From contig NZ_AOMA01000171.1 in the NCBI RefSeq assembly GCF_000337895.1, forward strand, positions 2,577-43,378: a stretch of DNA of 40,802 nucleotides, given 5' to 3'. The notes beneath the pieces were generated by a model. It was not told the DNA's origin. It was given only the letters and a program-made list of their open reading frames with translations, and did not search any database. Positions within the stretch are counted from its first letter, which is position 1, and every line of letters begins with the position of its first letter. Below are positions 32,526 through 40,485 of this stretch, one piece after another. A program made the translations under genes and the position numbers. The DNA is from Halobiforma nitratireducens JCM 10879 (GTDB lineage Archaea; Halobacteriota; Halobacteria; Halobacteriales; Natrialbaceae).

Positions 32526-32682
32526 TCACCTTCGAGTAGTCGAGTGCATTTGATAGGGCTTTCGTTTTCGCTTCCGGCGGTTCGGCGTTCGACACCCCGT
32601 CACGCGCTCGCAACAGACGTACACCCCAGCTCGTTTCGACGGTTCGATACCCTTTCACTCGCCGCGCGAGTAGTGTCGATCG

Positions 32683-34173
32683 ATGAGCGAGGAGACCGCC
32701 GAACGAGGTGCGGACGATCGGTCCGATGCGAGCGGGAGCGGAAGCGACGACCCGGACGGAAGCGCAAACGCAGACGGCGACGACAACGCCGACGCCCCCT
32801 CCGGGTCGGCCGCCCTCGAGCACGTCCTCGAGACCGTTCGTGACCGCGTCGATCCCGATCCGGACGAGCGAGACCGGCTGCGTAAAGTCGCAGACCGACT
32901 CGCCGAGCGCGCGGCAGACGCCGCGACCGACCGCGCTCCCGACGCGGACGTCGTCCAGGTCGGCTCGACCGCCAGGAACACCTGGATCAGTGGCGACCGT
33001 GACATCGATCTCTTCGTGCGGTTCCCGCCGGAGCTCGACCGTGACACACTCGAGGAGTACGGCCTCGCGGTCGGACACGCCACACTCCCCGACGGCCACG
33101 AGGAGTACGCCGAACACCCCTACGTGAAAGGCACCGTCGAGGGATTCGATATCGACGTCGTTCCCTGTTTCCGCCTCGAGTCCGCGACGGACATCCGATC
33201 GGCGGTCGATCGAACGCCGTTTCACAACAGCTACCTGCTCGAGCGACTCGACGACGACCTCGCCGCCGACGTGCGCCTCACAAAACAGTTCCTGAAGGGA
33301 ATCGGTGTCTACGGCAGCGACCTCCGGACGCGGGGCTTTAGTGGCTTTCTCACGGAACTGCTCGTCTGCGAGTACGGCGGTTTCCGCCCGCTGCTGGAGG
33401 CTGCCCGCGACTGGCATCCGCAGGTCGAACTCGACCCGGAAGATCACGGCGAAGCGTCGTTCGACGACCCGCTCGTCGTCATCGATCCGACCGATCCCGA
33501 ACGCAACGTCGCCGCCGTCTGTTCGTCGGCCAACGTCGCGCGACTCCAACACTACGCCCGCGAATTCCTCGAGGAGCCTGCCATCGAGTACTTCGAGCCC
33601 GACGATCCCGCTTCGCTCTCGGAGAGCCAACTTCAGGAGCATCTAAAACGCCGCGGGACGACCCCGGTCGCGATCCGGTTCGACGCGCCGGACCTCGTCG
33701 AGGATCAGCTCTATCCTCAGCTCCGGAAATCCCTCGACGGCGTCACGACCGGGCTGGACGACCGCGGGTTCGACGTATTCCGCGCGACGGCGATGGCAAA
33801 CGACGACGGCAGTAACGGACACGGCCTCCTGTTCGTCGAACTCGCCGTCGACGAACGGCCGACCGTCGAGCGCCACGATGGGCCGCCGGTCCACGTGAAA
33901 GGCCACGCGGAAGGGTTTTACGACGCCTACACGGCCGATTCAGACGTGTACGGCCCGTTCATCGAAGGAGGGCGCTACGTCACCGAGCGTCGCCGCGAGT
34001 TCACTACCGCGCGGGCATTCCTCGAGAGCGACCGGCTCTTCGACGTCGGTCTCGGTGCACACGTCGAGACGGCCCTCGAAGACGACTACGAGGTCCTCGT
34101 CGGCGACGACGTGACTGCACTGCTTGCGGAGTTCGGAGCCGAGTTGCGACGGTACTTCGAGCCGGTCCCCTGA
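32683..34173 (+). CDS. cca: archaeal CCA-adding enzyme (class I tRNA nucleotidyltransferase)
   Basis: 496 residues. An acidic, low-complexity N-terminal extension of ~42 residues precedes the enzyme. The nucleotidyltransferase site is VVQVGSTARNTWISGDRDIDLFVRF, with GS and the two Asp of DID, and the third carboxylate in FDIDVVPCF. HNSYLLERL and DVRLTKQFLKGIGVYGSDLRTRGFSGFLTELLV form the class I central domain. The tail domain ends EPPVHVKGHAEGFYDAY-like (GPPVHVKGHAEGFYDAYTAD) and VYGPFIEGGRYVTERRRE. It adds CCA to tRNA 3' ends, and none of the five tRNA genes here encodes CCA. It is divergent from tRNA-Asn, 157 bases apart. Expected length is ~440-450 without the extension. Confidence 0.95.
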   Translation: MSEETAERGADDRSDASGSGSDDPDGSANADGDDNADAPSGSAALEHVLETVRDRVDPDPDERDRLRKVADRLAERAADAATDRAPDADVVQVGSTARNTWISGDRDIDLFVRFPPELDRDTLEEYGLAVGHATLPDGHEEYAEHPYVKGTVEGFDIDVVPCFRLESATDIRSAVDRTPFHNSYLLERLDDDLAADVRLTKQFLKGIGVYGSDLRTRGFSGFLTELLVCEYGGFRPLLEAARDWHPQVELDPEDHGEASFDDPLVVIDPTDPERNVAAVCSSANVARLQHYAREFLEEPAIEYFEPDDPASLSESQLQEHLKRRGTTPVAIRFDAPDLVEDQLYPQLRKSLDGVTTGLDDRGFDVFRATAMANDDGSNGHGLLFVELAVDERPTVERHDGPPVHVKGHAEGFYDAYTADSDVYGPFIEGGRYVTERRREFTTARAFLESDRLFDVGLGAHVETALEDDYEVLVGDDVTALLAEFGAELRRYFEPVP

Positions 34174-34270
34174 TCGTTCGGACTGCTCGGACTCCTCGAA
34201 CGGCTCTCCGTCCTCCTTTTGTCCCCTCCTGTCAGAATCCTCGAGCCGACTATCGGTCTAAAACAGTCGC

Positions 34271-35353
34271 CTACCCCTCGAGATCGTCGTCCCCGTGGCT
34301 GTCGTCACCAGCCTCACCAACGGCTCCAACGTCGACCTCGAGACCGTGTTCGTCCGCCACGTCGGCGATCACCGACGCGGCGTCGTCGCTTACTTCCTCG
34401 TCGTCGTCCGGCTCGATCGGCTCCCGGCCGTCGAAGGTCTCGTGGACGATCGAGACGCTGTCGGCGAGGACATCCAGTCCGTAGCCGCCCTCGAGGACGA
34501 ACGCCAGCGCGGCATCGGTTCGATCCGCTAGCCCGCGGAGGCGGTCGGTCAGCAGGGCATATGCCTCCGTCGAGAGTCGGATCCGCGAGATCGGATCGTG
34601 ACGATGGGCGTCGAAGCCGGCACTGACGATCAGCAGGTCGGGATCGTACGCCTCGAGTGCGGTCGCGATCGGCCCTTCGACGGCTGCCAGGTAGTCGACA
34701 TCGTCGGTACCGGCCGGCATCGGAAGGTTCATTGTCGTCCGCTCACCGTCGCCTTCGCCGCTCTCGTCGATCTGTCCGGTGCCGGGATACAGCCCCTTCT
34801 CGTGAATCGAGACGAAGAAGACGTCCTCGCGATCGTAAAAAATGTCCTGCGTGCCGTTCCCGTGGTGGACGTCCCAGTCGACGATCGCGACCCGATCGAC
34901 GTCGTACGCGTCGTCCTCGAGCGCCTGCTGGGCGGCCACGGCGACGTTGTTTACGAAGCAAAACCCCATCGCGTCGTCGACAACAGCGTGGTGACCCGGC
35001 GGGCGGCCGATCGAAAACGGCGTCTCGCGGCCCGTGTTCCCCTCGAGCGCTTGCTCGATCGCCCAGGTTGCCTGCCCGGCGCTGTACCGGATCGCGTCCC
35101 ACGTCTCTTCGACGGCGGTCGTGTCCGGGTCCCAGTTGCCGCCGCCCTCGGCGCAGAATTCCTCGACGTCTTCGACGTACGACCGGTCGTGAACCGACGC
35201 GATATCGTCGAATCCGACGGGATCGGCTTCGACGTACTCGACACCGTGCTTTCGTTTCAGTCGCTCCCTGATCGCCCGCAAGCGATCCGGCGTTTCCGGG
35301 TGACGCGGCCCGGGATCGTGTGCGAGACAGACCTCGCTGTAGCCGAACTGCAT
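34271..35353 (-). CDS. histone deacetylase-family (acetoin utilisation/HDAC) protein
   Basis: 360 residues with a complete class I/II-type HDAC site: HDPGPRHPETPDRL, RPPGHHAVVDDAMGFCFVNNVAVAAQ (His dyad), VAIVDWDVHHGNGTQDIFY (zinc Asp and His), LLIVSAGFDAHRHDP (second zinc Asp), and FVLEGGYGLDVL. The substrate is an acetyl-lysine or other acetyl amide. The C-terminal ~50 residues are acidic. The start at 35353 is one base from the stop of the histone gene, so the two are a translationally coupled pair. H. volcanii has a deacetylase of this kind in the same neighbourhood, as I recall. Physical linkage makes the histone or its DNA-associated partners natural candidate substrates. Confidence 0.92.
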   Translation of the reverse strand: MQFGYSEVCLAHDPGPRHPETPDRLRAIRERLKRKHGVEYVEADPVGFDDIASVHDRSYVEDVEEFCAEGGGNWDPDTTAVEETWDAIRYSAGQATWAIEQALEGNTGRETPFSIGRPPGHHAVVDDAMGFCFVNNVAVAAQQALEDDAYDVDRVAIVDWDVHHGNGTQDIFYDREDVFFVSIHEKGLYPGTGQIDESGEGDGERTTMNLPMPAGTDDVDYLAAVEGPIATALEAYDPDLLIVSAGFDAHRHDPISRIRLSTEAYALLTDRLRGLADRTDAALAFVLEGGYGLDVLADSVSIVHETFDGREPIEPDDDEEVSDDAASVIADVADEHGLEVDVGAVGEAGDDSHGDDDLEG

Positions 35354-35354
35354 C

Positions 35355-35786
35355 TCACTCGAACAGCGAGAAGTACGTCTCGATGTCGTCGTCGGTGATG
35401 GTGCGTCGGTCGGCGTGACGGGCGAGGATCGCCGCCGCTCCCGCGACGTTGTCGGCGTAATCCTCGAGAATGTCCGCGAGGGCGACGCGTGCGTCCATCG
35501 AGACGCGGTATCGGTCATCGATTTCGAGCCTGGCAATACGATCGACCGGCGCGACCGGCAACTCGAGGTCGTCCTTGTCGACGACCTGCTCGACGCCGAA
35601 GTCCTCGGCCATCAGCGTCTTGCGGCCGTCGGCAGTCGCCTCTTCGGCGGCGTCGATCGCGAGGTCGCTCCCGTGTTCCTGGATCCGCTTTGCGAGTTCC
35701 TTCGACGCGTCGGCGCTCACCCGAAGATCGCCCGCGTTCCGCCGGATGATCGTATCAACCGGGGCGAACGGGAGTTCGACGTTCAT
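35355..35786 (-). CDS. hstA: archaeal histone, tandem double histone fold
   Basis: 143 residues holding two histone folds in one chain, as in other haloarchaea. Fold 1 (residues ~1-66): LPFAPVDTIIRRNAGDLRVSADASKELAKRIQEHGSDLAIDAAEEATADGRKTLMAEDF. Fold 2 (~75-143): LPVAPVDRIARLEIDDRYRVSMDARVALADILEDYADNVAGAAAILARHADRRTITDDDIETYF. The chain is acidic, which is unlike eukaryotic histones but typical of halophiles. It would form a pseudo-dimer on DNA or act as a global regulator. A TATATG/TTAAG-containing AT-rich segment lies just upstream (35785-35816), so it may have its own promoter 64 bases after rpa2. Confidence 0.95.
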   Translation of the reverse strand: MNVELPFAPVDTIIRRNAGDLRVSADASKELAKRIQEHGSDLAIDAAEEATADGRKTLMAEDFGVEQVVDKDDLELPVAPVDRIARLEIDDRYRVSMDARVALADILEDYADNVAGAAAILARHADRRTITDDDIETYFSLFE

Positions 35787-35850
35787 ATAATGATACGCGG
35801 AACTGACCCCCTTAACGCTTTTCCTAGCCGCTCGAGGCTGTCTCGTCGGC

Positions 35851-37308
35851 TCAGAACACGTCGTTTGCCTCGAGGCGGCCGTCGCGGACGACCCCGCGTG
35901 CGGTGATCTCCTCGCCGAGACCGACGTCGACCTCGGTATCGACGCTCATCGTCGTCTCGCCGTCGTCTAACACGACCGGATTGCCGGCCTGCACCACGAC
36001 GCCGGTGAACTCGACTTCGTCGCCATCGGCGGGTTCGTCCCCGCGTTCGCGTTCGGGTCCGCTTGTCTCCGAACGTCCGGCATTCGACTCGGCGGCTGCG
36101 GTCGTACCCGACTCCGAGTCGCTTCCGCCACTCGCGAAGTCGGACAACCCGGCGTTGTCGTCGTCCGACTCGCTCGCTTGTGAGTCGCTCGCAGCTCCGC
36201 TCGAATCGGACTCGAGGACGGTGATCGTCGACTGCCAGCCCGCCGACGCCTCGAGGTCGTCCTGCCAGCCGTCCTGGATTTCGACGTCGCCCAGCGCGAT
36301 CTCGTCGCCGGGGCCGACGTCGAGATCCGCTTTTTCGCCCCAGAGCGCGACGCGGATGTCGCCGGTCGCATCCTGAATGCGGACGTTTCGAACCTGGCCC
36401 TCGGACCCATCGTCCCGGTCGAAGGTTCGTTTCGGGTCCGCCGAACGGACGACCCCGGCGAGATCGACCGTCTGCCCGATCTCGATTTCCTCGATGGGCG
36501 TGCTGTCGGGGACGTACTCGACCTCCGCGTCGACCTCTTCGATCGCGCCGCGGTTCCCCACGTGGAGTTCGAGGCTGCCGTCGCGCTCACGGACGTAGCC
36601 GTCGACGACCTCTACTGTCGTCCCGGGCTCGAGTTCCGTCGCCGTCTCGGCCTGCTCGTCCCACAGCGTGACCCGGACACGTCCCGTCGAATCGCCGAGC
36701 GTGACGTTCGATACTTTCCCTTCGGACCCGTCGTCCCGATCGAAGGTCCGGATGCTATCGGTATCGAGCACGAGCCCGACGAGATTGACGTTCGAGAGTC
36801 CCAGCGACAGGTCTTCGATGTCGTAGGTGTCCGACACCTGGACGTCGACTTCGGTGTCCTCGTCGGGTTCGGCCTCGTCGACGCTCACTTCGACCCCCGA
36901 GAAGCCGTCCTTGGGTCGACCCTTGATCCGCAGTACGTCGCCTTCCTCGAGTTCGTCGGTCGCCGCCTCGGCGTGCTCGTCCCAGAAGGCCGCGCGCACG
37001 GAGCCGGTCTCGTCGGCCACCTCGACGTTGACGACGCGGCCGTCCTCGTCTTCGCCGTCGCGTTCGAACGTGCGTACCTCGCCGATCGAGATCACCTTGG
37101 CGACGAACTTCGCTTCCTCCATCCCGGGCTCGATGTCGGCGATTCCGCCGACCTCGCTCTCGCCGACCTCGTGAGCGACGAGCATCGCCGCCGTCTCCTC
37201 GTCCGCGAGTCCCCCCATCTGCTCGACTTTCGCCTCGACGGCCTCGCGAAACTCCTCGAGAGAGACGTCGGCCTCGAGATCCTCGTAAACGGCCTCAATG
37301 TCGCTCAT
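35851..37308 (-). CDS. rpa2: replication factor A (RPA2-type, multiple OB folds)
   Basis: 485 residues, the size of the essential H. volcanii Rpa2. After an N-terminal helical segment (MSDIEAVYEDLEADVSLEEF) come three similar OB repeats, recognisable by FVAKVISIGEVRTFERDG, LVGLVLDTDSIRTFDRDDG and LAGVVRSADPKRTFDRDDG, each followed by VxVxLWDEQAE-type strands. A Ser/Asp-rich linker (~385-430) leads to a last OB-like fold starting VEFTGVVVQAGNPVVLDDGE. It binds single-stranded DNA in replication and repair. I start at 37308; the 99 in-frame codons upstream are non-conserved and the region 37309-37662 shows no gene, only the tRNA-Arg promoter. Histone and deacetylase genes follow on the same strand. 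Confidence 0.93.
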   Translation of the reverse strand: MSDIEAVYEDLEADVSLEEFREAVEAKVEQMGGLADEETAAMLVAHEVGESEVGGIADIEPGMEEAKFVAKVISIGEVRTFERDGEDEDGRVVNVEVADETGSVRAAFWDEHAEAATDELEEGDVLRIKGRPKDGFSGVEVSVDEAEPDEDTEVDVQVSDTYDIEDLSLGLSNVNLVGLVLDTDSIRTFDRDDGSEGKVSNVTLGDSTGRVRVTLWDEQAETATELEPGTTVEVVDGYVRERDGSLELHVGNRGAIEEVDAEVEYVPDSTPIEEIEIGQTVDLAGVVRSADPKRTFDRDDGSEGQVRNVRIQDATGDIRVALWGEKADLDVGPGDEIALGDVEIQDGWQDDLEASAGWQSTITVLESDSSGAASDSQASESDDDNAGLSDFASGGSDSESGTTAAAESNAGRSETSGPERERGDEPADGDEVEFTGVVVQAGNPVVLDDGETTMSVDTEVDVGLGEEITARGVVRDGRLEANDVF

Positions 37309-37631
37309 TCTATAGTCGTGCATGCATAGGCCGCGCATAAGCGTTGTCCATTCGGCGTGTTCGGCTCCCCGTCTGGCGATCGGTCGTCGCCCGACTGTCG
37401 CCTCGGAGTCGTCTTTCCCGGAATCGGGAGGCACATACGATTGGTGGGGGTCTCCCCGAGTCGTCGAACCCGACGCCGTCCCGGCCGTCTCGCGATCATG
37501 CCTCCGCTGGCCGCCCGTTCGTATATAAATCGCTGGCTCGTGCTCGAATTCCTCGCTCGAGCAGCGACGGGATACCAACCGGAGACGAGTGCCACGTGGA
37601 CCCACGCCGGTGGGCGATCGTTTCGAAAGGG

Positions 37632-37640
37632 CTTTATTAG
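37632..37640 (+). promoter_or_regulatory. TATA element of tRNA-Arg
   Basis: CTTTATTAG lies about 25 bases upstream of the tRNA-Arg 5' end, the normal spacing of an archaeal TATA box to a tRNA start. Confidence 0.5.
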
Positions 37641-37662
37641 TTCCACCGCTACGTAGAGATGA

Positions 37663-37735
37663 GTCCTGATAGGGTAGTGGACTATCCTCTTGGCTTGCGG
37701 AGCCAGGGACCGGAGTTCAAATCTCCGTCAGGACG
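37663..37735 (+). tRNA. tRNA-Arg (anticodon GCG)
   Basis: GTCCTGA (37663-37669) pairs with TCAGGAC (37728-37734), discriminator G. The anticodon loop TTGCGGA carries GCG at 37697-37699. The T-arm is CGGAG-TTCAAAT-CTCCG. No CCA and no intron. Confidence 0.95.
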
Positions 37736-37740
37736 CTCAC

Positions 37741-37903
37741 TTATCGCGAGTGCTTTACGTTGTTCAGCACCCGCTCTCGTGTTCGGACCTGACGTGCCCA
37801 CCGCTCGCTTCGTTCGCGTTGGACTCCGTCAGGACGGGTTTCCGTACACAACGATGGCGAGCGAACAGGGATTGACCCCCTTCCGCGTCTAAAGACGCGG
37901 GTA
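37741..37903 (+). repeat. tRNA-Arg trailer module and IS605-end-like hairpin
   Basis: Block 2 appears as TTCGGACCTGAC (37782-37793). A block-3-like sequence occurs in the opposite orientation (CGCTCGCTTCGTTCGCG, 37803-37819). At 37824-37836 the 13 bases CTCCGTCAGGACG repeat the tRNA-Arg 3' end (37723-37735) exactly, 101 bases downstream. Further on, TTGACCCCCTT followed by the hairpin CCGCGTC-TAAA-GACGCGG (37883-37900) resembles a haloarchaeal IS605-type right end in reverse orientation. The rest of 37904-38086 is open in one frame (from ~37928) but matches nothing I know. Confidence 0.6.
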
Positions 37904-38086
37904 TACGCTCGTACTCTGTATCACACCAAACATCTGTCCGAGAGTCCCGAGACCTCGAGACCGGTGAGATCGACTGGTCACTCGAACTCGACTACGTCAT
38001 CAGCGATAGCTCGCTTGCCGCCACGCTCTCGTCGGACCGGAAGCTGCCTGCCCGGAACCTACTCGGCTCGAGTCCGCACTCGTACT

Positions 38087-38977
38087 GTGAGCGGACCGTA
38101 CGCACGAACGGACGGCGATGGCGACGAGTCGGGCCGGTCTCGAGTGAGCCGACGGCACTTGCTCGGATCGGTGGCGGGAGCGAGCGTCGGCGTTGCGGGG
38201 CTCGGCGCTGCAACCGACACGACCTCGGCGACGGGTTTCACCGGCTGTGACGACTGGCTGGACGCACCCGCGGCGTATCCCGAAATCGATCTGACGAGGG
38301 CTAACCCGACCGCATCGAACGTCGATCCTCTCGAGGACGAGGACGAATACGTCGTCTACGTCCACGGCTGGCGTGGCCTCGAGACGAGCACGGACCAGAC
38401 CCACACGCTCGAGCAGGCGTTCGAGGACGAGGGGTACGACTCGCCGGTGGTTGCGGCCGCCTGGGAGGCGGATACGGTCAACTACTGGCGGGCAGAGAGC
38501 AGAACGGAGACGGCAGGGCGACGACTCGCGTCGTGGCTCTCGACCGTGGCGGATGCCGAGGTCGAGACGATCCGTCTCGTCGGCCACTCGCTCGGCGGCC
38601 GGGTCTGTCTCGAGACGCTGCGTTCGCTCTCGGACGGGGCCGTCGAGTCCGTCTCCCTCCTCGGAACCGCTGTTGACGACGATTCGGTCTGTACCGACGG
38701 GCGGTACGCCTACGGCATCGAGACCGCTGCGAACGAAGTCTACAACTACCACTCCGAAAACGACGATAGCGTCTGCTACGGCTACGACATCCAGTCGCTC
38801 TCGAGCGGCCTCGGCTGTGGCGGAGCCGACTGTGGCGACGGGTGGATCGGTGACGATCCCGGCACGACCCCGAACGGCTATGCCGACGTGGACGTGACCG
38901 ACGCAGTCGAGGATCACTGCGGGTACGGAAAGCCGGACGTGGGGTGTGTGTCGCGTCTCGTCGCGGATTTCGAGTAG
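38087..38977 (+). CDS. Tat-exported alpha/beta hydrolase (lipase-like), cysteine-rich
   Basis: 296 residues from the GTG at 38087. A twin-arginine signal is visible at residues ~18-45: SRVSRRHLLGSVAGASVGVAGLGAA. The mature part has YVVYVHGWRG (oxyanion strand), the nucleophile elbow LVGHSLGGRVCLETL, an Asp-rich loop (GTAVDDDSVCTDG) and NYHSENDDS, which offers the His. These fit an alpha/beta hydrolase of the lipase/PGAP1 type. Eight cysteines, six in the last third, suggest disulfides outside the cell. The substrate is unknown. The start is uncertain: GTG at 38144 would begin right at the RR motif, and the frame is open to 37964. Confidence 0.8.
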   Translation: MSGPYARTDGDGDESGRSRVSRRHLLGSVAGASVGVAGLGAATDTTSATGFTGCDDWLDAPAAYPEIDLTRANPTASNVDPLEDEDEYVVYVHGWRGLETSTDQTHTLEQAFEDEGYDSPVVAAAWEADTVNYWRAESRTETAGRRLASWLSTVADAEVETIRLVGHSLGGRVCLETLRSLSDGAVESVSLLGTAVDDDSVCTDGRYAYGIETAANEVYNYHSENDDSVCYGYDIQSLSSGLGCGGADCGDGWIGDDPGTTPNGYADVDVTDAVEDHCGYGKPDVGCVSRLVADFE

Positions 38978-39015
38978 CGCGGACTCACGACTCGTCCCTC
39001 GTCCTCGTGGTCCGG

Positions 39016-39060
39016 GGGCGACTCGAGACGATTCAGGACGATTCGAGACGACTCGAGCAT
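39016..39060. repeat. tandem GACGATTCGAGAC-type direct repeats
   Basis: Imperfect repeats of CGACTCGAGACGATTC lie between the hydrolase stop and the 3' end of the RNase P RNA gene (CGACTCGAGACGATT, CAGGACGATTCGAGACGA, CTCGAG). No function is evident. Confidence 0.4.
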
Positions 39061-39075
39061 CGCCACTCACGGACG

Positions 39076-39605
39076 AAAAACGGGTGAGAGGAGTAAGCCC
39101 CCTTCTGTTCGTCCCGGCATTCGGCTGAGCGTCCGCGCCGTCCACGATCGTCGCGCCGTTCGCGACGACCGTGGGGCGTTCGGGCTACCACGGCGCGGAC
39201 TTGCACCGGTGAGGGTTCGCCGTTCCATCGATCCTCGGCCGTCTGCGTGGTCGATCGCTCCGTGCGTGTTCGACGACTCGCGCCGTCTCACCGTTTACGG
39301 TTCTCGCGTCGGAGACGCGTCGAACCGTGCTCGCGATCCACGGGTTCGAACCGTGAGGGCGACCACGCCGGTGGCGGCGACGCCGCCGTTCGAGACGTGG
39401 TCACGACGTGACCACGCTCCCTCTGCGGGTCAACTTCCCTTCCTTACGGTCGGGTTCGCACGCATCATCGGTCGGGCCGAGACGTGTCGTTTCTGTTCCA
39501 GAGCCAGCGGTCTCCCGCTCCGGACTTGCGTCCGGTCACCTGCCCGAACAGGTGGGGGGACTTTCCTCGCGTTTGTGATTCATCCGGGAGGGATGGATCA
39601 CGGTA
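39076..39605 (-). ncRNA. rnpB: RNase P RNA (archaeal type A-like)
   Basis: On the minus strand the universally conserved core is present. CR-I is GAGGAAAGTCC (39568-39558), preceded by a P3-like hairpin (39601-39575: GTGAT/ATCAC and CATCC/GGATG). CR-II/III region GGAACAGAAACG and a CR-IV-like GAACCCTCACCGGTGCAAGT follow, and CR-V ACAGAAGGGGGCTTAC (39108-39093). A TTTTT run at 39080-39076 marks the 3' end. The 5' end is not certain: I could not pair a clear P1, and it may extend to about 39640. The molecule removes tRNA 5' leaders. At ~530 bases it is long for an archaeal RNase P RNA, because of extended GC-rich arms (39190-39440). Confidence 0.9.
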
Positions 39606-39828
39606 ACGTGTTGCCCGACTCGAGGAGTCGGGTAACCTTGAACGATCGCGCCGTTGCCGACGCGACCGCCGCGGCAGCCAGGCTCTCTCTCCCAGTTCGG
39701 GTAGGAGCCGGCATCGAATAAGTTCCTCGGTCGTTCAGTCCGGTTCGATTCGTCCATCCTGTTGGCTCTGGTCCACCCCTCGAACGGAATGGAAGCGTTT
39801 TAGGACGATCCTTCCCATGTACATCTAT

Positions 39829-40428
39829 ATGTCCCAGCGACAGGGCGTCGACCTTTCCTACGAAGACGGGGCGCGCGCCGTCGAACTCGCGCGCGAAGCC
39901 GTCGAATCCTACGTACAACACGGGCAACGAGAACAACCGGGCAGCATGCGAGAGACCTTCTACGAGCGTACGGGCGCGTTCGTCCGCCTCGAGTCTACGC
40001 GCGGTCGGGGGAGCCTGCGAGGCTGTGCCGGCGGCTATCGGTCCGACGACCAGCTCGGCCACGTCATCGTCGACGCGGCGATCGAGGCCGCAAGCGACGA
40101 CTCCTGTGGCTCGGAGGTCACTCCCTCGGAGCTGCCGAACCTCACGGTTTCGGTGTGTGCGGTCACGAACGTCGTGCTCACCGACGACCCGCTGTCGGAC
40201 CTCGAGCTCGGCACACACGGCGTCGCGATCGACGGCGGTGAGGGCGGCTGGCTCTATCCGACGGTGCCGGTCGAGAACGGCTGGAGCGCCAGGGAGTACC
40301 TCGATCGAACCTGTCGGAAGGCCAAACTCGCGCCGGGTGCCTGGCAGAACGACGACGTCGTCGTCACGCTGTTCGAGGGGCAGGTGTTCCGCGAGCGCGA
40401 AGCGGACGGCAGCATCGAAGAGCTGTAG
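39829..40428 (+). CDS. AMMECR1-domain protein
   Basis: 199 residues covering one AMMECR1 domain. Typical pieces are YEDGARAVELAREAVESYVQHG, GAFVRLESTRGRGSLRGCAGG (the LRGCxG signature), HVIVDAAIEAASDD, LPNLTVSVCAVTNVVLTDDPL, LELGTHGVAIDGGEGGWLYPTVPVENGWSAREYLDRTCRKAKLAPGAWQNDDVVVTLFEGQVF. The family occurs in archaea, some bacteria and humans and has no firmly established activity; the invariant Cys and His suggest catalysis or metal binding. Start at 39829 (MSQRQGVDLS); an ATG at 39817 is possible. It is divergent from the RNase P RNA gene. Confidence 0.92.
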   Translation: MSQRQGVDLSYEDGARAVELAREAVESYVQHGQREQPGSMRETFYERTGAFVRLESTRGRGSLRGCAGGYRSDDQLGHVIVDAAIEAASDDSCGSEVTPSELPNLTVSVCAVTNVVLTDDPLSDLELGTHGVAIDGGEGGWLYPTVPVENGWSAREYLDRTCRKAKLAPGAWQNDDVVVTLFEGQVFREREADGSIEEL

Positions 40429-40462
40429 TTCCTCCCGGTGGATCGTCGAACGCAGTTGGGGA

Positions 40463-40485
40463 CAGTCCCAGTCCCAGTCCCAGTC
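40463..40485. repeat. CAGTCC hexamer repeat, 3.5 copies
   Basis: Three perfect CAGTCC units and a partial fourth lie in the gene-free end of the window (40429-40802). On the minus strand a frame is open from the right edge to 40603, ending with YKSHEEQWSERLRGGLDDLA and more. Its third codon positions are not GC-rich, so I do not call it a gene, though it could be the end of one. Confidence 0.6.
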
